Origin: Falsiroseomonas sp051433195 | GTDB taxonomy: Bacteria > Pseudomonadota > Alphaproteobacteria > Acetobacterales > Acetobacteraceae | Length of the DNA: 64,000 nt | NCBI RefSeq assembly: GCF_051433195.1 | Contig: NZ_JBHMFT010000021.1 | Coordinates: 1-64,000, forward strand | Reading direction: 5' to 3' | Shown: piece by piece, positions 45,027 through 52,545 of the stretch | Position numbering within the stretch: the first letter of the stretch is position 1 | Layout: every line of letters begins with the position of its first letter | Translations under genes and position numbers: made by a program | The notes under the pieces: generated by a model | What the model was told of the DNA's origin: nothing | Database searches by the model: none | What the model saw: the letters and a program-made list of their open reading frames with translations, nothing else

Positions 45027-46594
45027 GCACCGCCGCCATCGGGCAGGTGCTGGACCTGCTCATGTTCGTCTCGCTGTGCGCGCTGATCCTCACCGGCATT
45101 CCGGTGGTGTTCCTGCTGGTGGGCTGCGCCATCGTCTTCGGCACGCTGGGCATCCTGTTCGGCGTGTTCGACACCTTCCTGCTGGGCGCGCTGGCGCAGC
45201 GCATCTTCGGCACGATGACGGGCGAGACGCTGGTTGCCATCCCGCTTTTCGTCTTCATGGGCATCATGCTCGAACGCTCGCGCATCGCGGAGGAACTGCT
45301 GGAGGCGATGGGGCGGCTTTTCGGCACGGTGCGCGGAGGGCTTGCGATCAGCGTCTCCGTCGTCGGTGCGCTGCTCGCGGCCTCGACCGGCATCGTGGGG
45401 GCGACCGTCGTCACAATGGGGCTGATCGCGCTGCCGGCGATGCTGCGGCGCGGCTATGACAAGCGCTTCGCCTGCGGCACGGTCTGCGCCGCCGGCACGC
45501 TCGGGCAGATCATCCCGCCTTCCACCGTCATGGTCATCCTGGGCGAGGTGATCTCCGCCGCCTATCAGCAGGCGCAGCTCGCGCAGGGCCTGTTTTCCAT
45601 CCAGACCGTCTCGGTCGGGCAGCTTTTCGCGGGATCCATGGTGCCGGGCCTGATGCTGGTGGGGCTCTACATCCTGTACCAGTTCATCCTGTGCCTGTTG
45701 CGGCCCGAGATGGGCCCGGCCATGCCGCCTGAGGAAGCCGAGGGCATCACCACCGCACAGATCCTGCGCGCGCTGCTGCCGCCCATCATCCTTGTCATCG
45801 CGGTGCTGGGTTCCATCCTGGCCGGCGTCGCCACGCCGACCGAGGCGGCGGCGGTCGGGGCCATCGGCGCCACGCTGCTTGCGGGGTTGCGCCAGGAAGG
45901 CGGTCGCCACTGGCCGATCTGGCTCGCGGGCCTGGCCGCCGTGGCGCTGGTTGCGCTGGGGCTGATGTTCGACATGCGCCTCGGTCGGCAGGCGCCGCCG
46001 CTGGCCGACCGCATCGCCATCGGGGTCGCCGGGCTGCTGGTGGTGGTGCTGGCGGCGGGGGTCGCGCTGGCGCTGTGGCGCACCTTCCGCGGCGGCGTGC
46101 TCGGCCAGGTCTCGCACAGCACCATGACGATCACGGCGATGATCTTCGCCACCCTGATCGGGGCCACGCTGTTCTCCCTGGTGTTCCGCGGCCTCGGTGG
46201 CGACGAGACGGTGAAGGAACTGCTCTCCCTCATCCCCGGCGGGCCGACGGGCGCGCTGGTCGCGGTGATGATCCTGATCTTCCTGATGGGATTCTTCCTC
46301 GACTTCGTGGAGATCACCATCATCGTCGTGCCGATCGTCGGGCCGGTGCTGCTGGCCATGGGGATCGACCCCATCTGGCTGGCCGTGCTGATTGCGCTGA
46401 ACCTGCAAACCTCCTTCCTCACGCCGCCTTTCGGCTTCTCCCTGTTCTATCTCGGCGGGGTGGTGCCGCGCGGGGTCGGCACCGCCGACATCTATCGTGG
46501 CGTGGTCCCCTATGTGTGCCTGCAATTGCTGGCGATCGGCCTGGTGATGGCCTTTCCGGCGCTGGCGACCTGGCTGCCCGCGCTGCTGTTCTGA
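45023..46594 (+). CDS. TRAP transporter large permease (DctM-type)
   Basis: The 523-residue polytopic protein has DctM hallmarks: IPLFVFMGIMLERS, STGIVGATVVTMGLIALP, GTLGQIIPPS and LQTSFLTPPFGFSLFYLGG. It is the sodium-coupled transport subunit. It is longer than many DctM proteins because of an insertion around residues 300-350 that adds hydrophobic segments. It completes the PhyH-TRAP unit downstream of the hut genes. Confidence 0.93.
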   Translation: MSTAAIGQVLDLLMFVSLCALILTGIPVVFLLVGCAIVFGTLGILFGVFDTFLLGALAQRIFGTMTGETLVAIPLFVFMGIMLERSRIAEELLEAMGRLFGTVRGGLAISVSVVGALLAASTGIVGATVVTMGLIALPAMLRRGYDKRFACGTVCAAGTLGQIIPPSTVMVILGEVISAAYQQAQLAQGLFSIQTVSVGQLFAGSMVPGLMLVGLYILYQFILCLLRPEMGPAMPPEEAEGITTAQILRALLPPIILVIAVLGSILAGVATPTEAAAVGAIGATLLAGLRQEGGRHWPIWLAGLAAVALVALGLMFDMRLGRQAPPLADRIAIGVAGLLVVVLAAGVALALWRTFRGGVLGQVSHSTMTITAMIFATLIGATLFSLVFRGLGGDETVKELLSLIPGGPTGALVAVMILIFLMGFFLDFVEITIIVVPIVGPVLLAMGIDPIWLAVLIALNLQTSFLTPPFGFSLFYLGGVVPRGVGTADIYRGVVPYVCLQLLAIGLVMAFPALATWLPALLF

Positions 46595-46977
46595 TCAGGC
46601 GCCCGAAAGGAACGGATGGCGACGGGTGCAACGTCGGACCCCCGCCGTTCGAGCCTTGGCGGGGACATCGTGGAAGAAGCCGTTCGGGCAGTTTTCGGAT
46701 CGCCGCGGGTTCGGCGCCTCTCCCTTGGCGTCGGGAAGGCGGCTGATCCCGTGGCGCTGCATGGTTCGGTGCCGGTTCGGCGGATTCGGATTTGTGCCTG
46801 AACTGGCCAGGCTCGGGCTTCACCGTGTCATTGCCGGGCAGGGCATGCCGCGGGCCTCTGTCGGTCTTCCGCATTCAGCGCCGCAGCGCGCACTCCGCGC
46901 TATCGGGGTCGCGGCGGGCCCGGAGCCACCGCAAGCGCCTCACGCCAGTCGGGCAGGGACCCTCGAAGGCCTGCGCA
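46595..46977. other. 383-base convergent intergenic region, no supported gene
   Basis: This lies between the ends of the TRAP large permease and the MarR-like gene. A 61-codon plus-strand frame at 46616-46801 has an AAGGA four bases upstream, but its translation is not protein-like by composition. I see no terminator with a T tract. Confidence 0.5.
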
Positions 46978-47574
46978 TCATCCGATGGTGCATGGCTGCT
47001 TGCCGGCGTAGCCGGGCACCGATCCCTGCTGCCCCTGGGCGCCGCGGCCTGCGTCGCACGGGCCAAATGCCGCGGCAAGACCGGCATAGAAACGAAGGTC
47101 CTCGATGATCCGCGTGTTCACGAGTTCGGTCGCCGCATCTGTCAGCGCCAGGCAGATGCGGCGGCGATCCTTTTCATGCAGGTAGCGCCGCACCAGCCCC
47201 GCACGCTCCAGCTGCGCCAGCTTGCGAAGCGCCGTGCTCTGCGGCGCCCCGGAGGAGACGCAGATGGCGGAGACCGAGACATGGCCGCCCTCCGCCTTCA
47301 CGGCGGCGAGGTCGAGGAGCATGTCCCAGGCCGGCCATTCCAGGAACGAGCCTGTAGGATCGCGGCGGCGCTGCGCGCGGAGCTGGATGAGCCGCTTCAG
47401 ATCCGTCGGCCGGGGCTGCGCCAGGTTGGCGAGCTCGACCCTGCGCTGCGACAGGCCTCCCGGGCCGGCGGCGGGCGCCAGGCTTTGGACCAGCGTCGAG
47501 AGGTGCATGATCGAGTCGCGCAGCTGAGAAACGAATGCTGGATCCTGCCGCAAGTCCACGTGCATCGTGTCCAT
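46978..47574 (-). CDS. MarR-like winged-helix transcriptional regulator
   Basis: The 198-residue protein has an AWDMLLDLAAVKAEGGHVSVS helix-strand region, a recognition helix in APQSTALRKLAQLERAGLVRR, and a beta wing KDRRRICLALTDAA. This order matches MarR-like winged-helix regulators common in alphaproteobacteria. AGGGG about 10 bases upstream favours ATG 47574; ATG 47655 would add 27 residues. It is divergent from the polysaccharide cluster and is a candidate regulator of it. Confidence 0.8.
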   Translation of the reverse strand: MDTMHVDLRQDPAFVSQLRDSIMHLSTLVQSLAPAAGPGGLSQRRVELANLAQPRPTDLKRLIQLRAQRRRDPTGSFLEWPAWDMLLDLAAVKAEGGHVSVSAICVSSGAPQSTALRKLAQLERAGLVRRYLHEKDRRRICLALTDAATELVNTRIIEDLRFYAGLAAAFGPCDAGRGAQGQQGSVPGYAGKQPCTIG

Positions 47575-48127
47575 TATCGAAGCCCCTGCAACATTGTTGA
47601 GACGGATGGCGCCCGTCCAAGAGCCGCCCCATCGAGTGTCGGGATCGGCAACCATCTGCCGGCTTACTGCTGGCCAGTGGACAGCGGCGGCGGAGAAACA
47701 GTCTCATACTGCAACGCACAAACACACTTCACCGTTTCGTGTAGTGGATGCGCCGGCTCGTAAATTTCTTTAACCTTATCAAGAGCAAGTTTTTTAAAAC
47801 AAGTTGCCTGCCGTTTCGTACATAGGCTCTTGTATACAAATTAACGGCTCGCCGATCCCCGGTGGATACTTCAAAGCTATCTCAGGCGGTTCGCGCGCAT
47901 CGGGTCGCGACGGGAATTGATCGTCGATTTTCGCACCGGAATGCGTGCGAGTTCCAGGCGGACTGGCCGCGCCGATCAGGTCGCTGGATCGGCTCCGATG
48001 ACCTGATCCAGTTTGGGATCAGGCTGAATGTCTTGCTGCCAAACTGCGGTCCAATCCGGTCCCGCTTTCGCTAACGCGCGCTGACCGGGCCCGATAGCTT
48101 CCGCGCATCGAGACCAGCCCGTGTCCC
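47575..48127. promoter_or_regulatory. Long divergent control region before the polysaccharide cluster
   Basis: These 553 bases are noticeably AT-richer than the genes, especially 47690-47850. They contain the palindrome TTGTATACAA (47830-47839), a repeated CCGTTTCGT (47733-47741 and 47811-47819) and GTTTTTTAAAAC near 47789-47800. A bulged stem (47974-48008) lies further downstream. The palindrome is a plausible operator for the divergent MarR-like regulator. No coding gene is evident. Promoter boxes cannot be assigned with confidence. Confidence 0.55.
47974..48008 (+). other. Strong bulged hairpin in the polysaccharide-cluster leader
   Basis: GATCAGGTC (47974-47982) pairs with GACCTGATC (48000-48008). 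Inside it ATCGG (47988-47992) pairs with CCGAT (47995-47999), leaving a five-base bulge on the 5' side and a tiny loop. GATCAGG occurs once more about ten bases downstream (48017-48023). The structure lies 120-154 bases before the first start codon. Confidence 0.7.
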
Positions 48128-50854
48128 ATGCGGGCCAAGATGCGGATGCCTGACATGCCGATGGACCACTCGACCAGCCGGACCGAGGACCTCGCTGCTC
48201 CGAACTCCGGTGATGTCGCCGTCAGGACCAGCATCAGCACCATCGGAACCTGCCGGATCGCCGACCCGATTGCCGCGGCGGCGCAGCGCCTGCCGATCCA
48301 CCGCAACCTGACCAACGTCTACGGCTTCGTGCACACCTCGAAGGAGATCCTGCAGCAGCTGGACGTGCTGGATGGGCGGGAGATCCCGGACGAACTGGTG
48401 CGCTTCATCGCCTCATCGACCTACGAGGCCCCGCAAAGGCGGGAGCCGGCGGCCGCCTACATCGTCGAGGTGTCCTCGGCGAAGGAGGTGCATTTCGACG
48501 GGCACCTGCTGCAGATCAACTGCCTCGACCGCGTCTTCCAGGACCGGCGCGAATTGTTCGACACCCTCTTCCGGCACAAATACGTCCAGGACCGCGAGGC
48601 CCGCGCCCGCGCACTGGACCTGCTGCCCAGCTTCCACGCCGCCGACCCGGTGGAGCGCCGTGTCCTGCTGGAAGCCCATGTGCACCTGACGACGCGCGAG
48701 GAACTCGCGCAGGACCTGCTGGCCATCGTGGCGCGGCTGCCGGCGCCGGTGACCTTCGTCTGCCACATCGACGTGGCGGACGGCACCGGCCGGATGATCG
48801 AAAGCCGCTCCAGGCTCTGCAACTGGATGCGCGAGCTTTGCGCCGAGCACGGCTTCCCGCTGTTCGATCCGGCGCCCGAGGTCACCGCCTTCGGCCGCGC
48901 CCGCGCGCTGGCCGAGGACGGCCGCGACACCAACCACTATACCGCCGACTTCAAGCCGGTGATCGGCGCGCTGCTGTTCGAGCTGGCGGCGCAACCGGCC
49001 GCACGGCCGCGCGCCCCGCTTCAGGTCCCGGACTCCGCGCCCCAGGCGAAGCGGCCGCCACCGCCGGCAGCGCCTGCCGCCCAGGTGGCGGCCGCGGTGG
49101 CGCCGAAGCCTGCCGCCCGGCCTGCCGCGCAGCCGGCTCCCGCTTCGCCGGGCACGCTGGAGATCCGCGCCCTGGCGAGCGAGGCCAAGGCGCGCATCGG
49201 CCGCGGCGATGTCGATGAGGCCGAGGTGCTGCTGCGCGGCGCGGTGATCGACCACCCCGGTGCCGCGGAGCTGTTCGCCCTGCTGGGCGCCGTCGCCTAC
49301 CACCGCGGCGACAACACCGCGGCGTTGGGCGACCTGCAGCGGGCGCTGCACCTCGACCGCCGCGCGGTCGAACCCCGCGTTCTGCTGGTGAAGATTGCGC
49401 AGCGGCTGAACCGCCACGAGGAAGCCTGCACCCATGCTCTGGAACTCGTGGCCTCGGTGCCGGAAGACCAGAAGGCGCTGACCGTCGCGGCCAAGGCGCT
49501 GCTCAAGGCCAAGCGCTTCCACGAGGCGGCGTCCGTCTGGCGCCGGGTCGCCATGCTGCGGCCGGAATTGTCCGCGCCGCTGGCCGAGGTGGCGCGCTGC
49601 GAGCTGAAGGGCCGCAACCTGGAGGAGGCGATCAAGGCGGCCGACGCCGCGCTGGCGCGCGATGCCGGCGACGCGACCGCGCTGACCCTGAAGGCGGAGG
49701 CGCTGCAACGGCTGAAGCGGATGGACGACCTCGCCGCGCTGGCCCTGCTGCTGGTGCCGGCCGACCCCGCCGCGGCGATGGCGCTGGTTCCGGCGCTGAC
49801 CGCGACGGCGCATCACGAGCACGCCGCCGCGGTGATCGCCGCGGTGCGCCGCCAGGGCCATGGCAGCGCGACCGACCCGATGATGCAGGCGGGCCTGGTG
49901 CGGTCGCTGACGCAGCGGGCGCGTGCCGCCGTGGAACGCGGCGAGGCGACGACCGCGGCCGGTGCCTGGAAGGCGATCCTGCTGATCGATCCGGCCAATC
50001 GCCGCGCGACCTCCGGCCTGCGCCGCCTGGTCACGCCGGTGCGGGGCGAGGTGCGGGAGCGTGCCCAGGCTGGCGACCTGGCCGGCGCCATCGCCGCCTG
50101 CGCGCGCGGCCTGGCGCTCGACCCCAACGAGCCGCGCCTGCTGCGCGAACACGCCAAGCTGCAGGAACAGGCCCGGGACTGGCCGGCCGCGATGGCGGCG
50201 TGGGAGGCGCTGGCCCGGCACGAGGGCGATGCGCCGGACATGGTGCTGCGCGCCGCGCGGGCCGCCGCCAAGGCCGGCCGGCTGCTCGATGCGCTGCGGC
50301 TGTACGGCGCGCTGCCCGAGGCCGCACGGCACGCCGTGGCCAGCACGGTCGCCTCGCTGACCCGCAAGCTGGTCGCCGCCATGCGCCAGGACTTCGCCGC
50401 CGGCAACTATGAGGAGGCGGTGCGCAAGGCCAGCATCATCCGCGGCAACGAGCCGCGCAACGTGCCGGCCGCCCGGCTGCTGGCGCGGGCGGTGTCGAGC
50501 TATCGCAAGCTGTACAAGGCGGCGCTCGCGGAGGGCAACCTGGCGGCGCAGGAAAGCTTCTGCCGGCGGATCCTGGAGATCGACCCGAACCGCGCCGACG
50601 CGCTGCGCGCGCTGTCCCGGCTGCATGCCGCCGCCCGACGCTCGCGGGAGGCGATCGAACTGCTGGAACGGCTGACGCGGATCGAGCCGGAGGAGCCGCG
50701 CAACTGGCACAAGTTGGCCAGCGTCTGCCGCTCCGCGCGGCGCTACGACCTCGGCGTCGCGGCGGCGCTGAAGGCGGTGGAGCTGGAGCCCAACAACGCC
50801 CGGGGGCTGGAGCGGCTGAGCGACATGCTCAACCGCCAGGCCCTGGCCGCCTGA
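48128..50854 (+). CDS. SGNH-like domain fused to long TPR array
   Basis: This 908-residue protein has no signal peptide. Residues about 35-285 form a domain starting STIGTCRIADPI and ending DTNHYTADF, which resembles the block I (G-x-S/C) and D-x-x-H ends of SGNH-hydrolase-like folds seen in polysaccharide loci. Here the nucleophile position would be Thr41 or Cys42, so activity is uncertain. A Pro/Ala linker (about 290-340) leads to tetratricopeptide-like repeats to the C-terminus. The start is uncertain, since several Met codons lie within the first 12 residues. It opens the polysaccharide cluster. A scaffold or modifying role is inference. Confidence 0.65.
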   Translation: MRAKMRMPDMPMDHSTSRTEDLAAPNSGDVAVRTSISTIGTCRIADPIAAAAQRLPIHRNLTNVYGFVHTSKEILQQLDVLDGREIPDELVRFIASSTYEAPQRREPAAAYIVEVSSAKEVHFDGHLLQINCLDRVFQDRRELFDTLFRHKYVQDREARARALDLLPSFHAADPVERRVLLEAHVHLTTREELAQDLLAIVARLPAPVTFVCHIDVADGTGRMIESRSRLCNWMRELCAEHGFPLFDPAPEVTAFGRARALAEDGRDTNHYTADFKPVIGALLFELAAQPAARPRAPLQVPDSAPQAKRPPPPAAPAAQVAAAVAPKPAARPAAQPAPASPGTLEIRALASEAKARIGRGDVDEAEVLLRGAVIDHPGAAELFALLGAVAYHRGDNTAALGDLQRALHLDRRAVEPRVLLVKIAQRLNRHEEACTHALELVASVPEDQKALTVAAKALLKAKRFHEAASVWRRVAMLRPELSAPLAEVARCELKGRNLEEAIKAADAALARDAGDATALTLKAEALQRLKRMDDLAALALLLVPADPAAAMALVPALTATAHHEHAAAVIAAVRRQGHGSATDPMMQAGLVRSLTQRARAAVERGEATTAAGAWKAILLIDPANRRATSGLRRLVTPVRGEVRERAQAGDLAGAIAACARGLALDPNEPRLLREHAKLQEQARDWPAAMAAWEALARHEGDAPDMVLRAARAAAKAGRLLDALRLYGALPEAARHAVASTVASLTRKLVAAMRQDFAAGNYEEAVRKASIIRGNEPRNVPAARLLARAVSSYRKLYKAALAEGNLAAQESFCRRILEIDPNRADALRALSRLHAAARRSREAIELLERLTRIEPEEPRNWHKLASVCRSARRYDLGVAAALKAVELEPNNARGLERLSDMLNRQALAA

Positions 50855-50862
50855 GCCGCATC

Positions 50863-52545
50863 ATGGGGGGTCTTGCGGGCTACATCTCGGCGGCGCCGGC
50901 GGCCGCCGCCCCGGTCGCGGCGGCGGCGGAGGTCCGGCGTCGCCTTGCCAATCGCGGTGCCGGCGACGCCGATTGGCTGATCCAGCCGCGCGGCCGTGGC
51001 CATGTGCTGCTGCTGTCCGGTGCGACGCGGGCGGATGCGCAACACGCCCTCGCCTTCGACGGCAGGCTGACCAACCGCGCCGGCCTGGTGGCGGCGCTGC
51101 TGGAGGCGGGCCATGCCGCGGCGGGCGAGGACGACGCGGATGTCGTCGCCGCCGCCTGGCGGGCCTGGGGCGCGGCCGCGCTGCCGCGGCTGGAGGGCGC
51201 CTTCGCGCTGGCGGTGCTGGACACCCGATCCGGCACGGTGACCCTGGCGCGGGACCGCTTCGGCCAGCGGCCGCTGCTGGTCGCGATGGCGGGTGGCTGC
51301 GTCGCCTTCGCCTCGGACCTGGCGACGCTGCTGGCCTGGCCCGGGCCGCGGCGGGAGGCGGACCTGGATGTCCTCGCGGCGATCCTCGCCTTCGGCCACG
51401 CGCCGGTGGATCGCACGCCCATGGCCGGCCTGCACCGGCTGCCGCCGGGCCATGTCCTGCAGGTTGCCGCGGATGGCACCGCGACGCATTCCGCCTGGTG
51501 GGCGCTGCCGCAGACCGCGTCGGCAGCCGAACGGCCAGCCGAAGAATTGGCGCGACAGATCGTCGCCACGGTGCGCGACGCCGCCGGGACGGGCCGCGTG
51601 GCGGTGCTGCACCAGGGCGAGGCGGCGCCGCTGCTGCTCGCCTGCCTCCAGGATCCCATCGCGCCGGCCATTCCACCGCCCACCCCGGACGCGGACCTGG
51701 TACAGCGCCTCATCCGGCTGCAGGGCGAGCCCATCGTGCCGGAAGCGCTGGTGCCGAGCCTCGGCGCGGGCGTGGCGGGCCGGCTGCTGGTGGTCCCGAC
51801 CGGCGCGGCGGAACTGCTGCTCGCACATCGGCGCTACCGGCTGTTCGCCCGCGACCTCGCCCGGCTGCGAGAGGGCACGCAGGACCTCGATGGTGGGTTC
51901 CATGAAGCGCCGCGCACGGCGCGAGACCTGTGGCACGCCGCCAGTGGCGGGACCAGCGAGGCGGAGCGCCTCGGCCTGCTTGGGCCGGCGCTGCTGCACA
52001 CCCTGGTCCTGGCGGCGCCCGACGCCTACGGGCTCGCGCTGGACGAAGCCGACCCCGCGCTGGCGATGGCCGAGGCGGCCCGCCTCGACCTCGCCCTGCG
52101 GGTGCCGGCGCGCGACCTGGCCGCGCTGGATGCGGCGGCGACCTCCACCGGCGCCAGCTTCGTCTGCCCCTTCCTTGACAGCCGTCTGGTGCAGGCGCTG
52201 GCCGGGTTGCCCGACGCGGCGCGGCGCTGGTTGATCCGCGGCGGCAGTCCGGCCGAGGCCGACCTCTCGGCCTGGCACCCGATGGCGCCGCCGCTGCGCG
52301 AATTCACGCAGGCGGCGCTGCTGGGTGCAGCCTGCCGCGGCCGCGACCTGTTCAGCCGTGGCCGGGTGGAGGCGCTGCTGCGACGCCACGCCGCGACGCC
52401 CGGCCTGGATGCTGCCGGCCTGTGGCGCATGCTCGGCGTCGAGCTTTGGTGCCAGGCCTTCGTCGATGCCTCGGTGCGCACGGTGCAGACGGGTATCGAG
52501 CGGCCCGAGGAGCGTCTGCTCGCGGCAATGCAAGAAGCAGCATGA
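50863..52545 (+). CDS. Asparagine synthetase-like protein lacking catalytic motifs
   Basis: The 560-residue protein follows the class II glutamine amidotransferase plus synthetase layout: MGGLAGY start, FDGRLTNRAGL, DRFGQRPLLV, FASDLATLL and PGHVLQV. The N-terminal nucleophile Cys2 of active enzymes (MCGIAGY) is Gly2. The ATP-pyrophosphatase loop SGG-x-DS is replaced by LHQGEAAPL (about 249-257). The GD/EGADELFGGY segment reads PTGAAELLLAHRRY. Both half-reactions should therefore be impaired, which suggests a binding or structural role. Its stop overlaps the next gene by ATGA. Confidence 0.78.
   Translation: MGGLAGYISAAPAAAAPVAAAAEVRRRLANRGAGDADWLIQPRGRGHVLLLSGATRADAQHALAFDGRLTNRAGLVAALLEAGHAAAGEDDADVVAAAWRAWGAAALPRLEGAFALAVLDTRSGTVTLARDRFGQRPLLVAMAGGCVAFASDLATLLAWPGPRREADLDVLAAILAFGHAPVDRTPMAGLHRLPPGHVLQVAADGTATHSAWWALPQTASAAERPAEELARQIVATVRDAAGTGRVAVLHQGEAAPLLLACLQDPIAPAIPPPTPDADLVQRLIRLQGEPIVPEALVPSLGAGVAGRLLVVPTGAAELLLAHRRYRLFARDLARLREGTQDLDGGFHEAPRTARDLWHAASGGTSEAERLGLLGPALLHTLVLAAPDAYGLALDEADPALAMAEAARLDLALRVPARDLAALDAAATSTGASFVCPFLDSRLVQALAGLPDAARRWLIRGGSPAEADLSAWHPMAPPLREFTQAALLGAACRGRDLFSRGRVEALLRRHAATPGLDAAGLWRMLGVELWCQAFVDASVRTVQTGIERPEERLLAAMQEAA

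Noticed and set aside
46616..46801. Small 61-codon frame after the TRAP large permease with AAGGA upstream
   Set aside because: The translation does not look like a folded or exported peptide and the start spacing is short. Not enough to call a gene.
47830..47839. TTGTATACAA as a second HutC site
   Set aside because: HutC sites have the longer TGTATATACA core; here the centre is two bases shorter and no hut gene is near.
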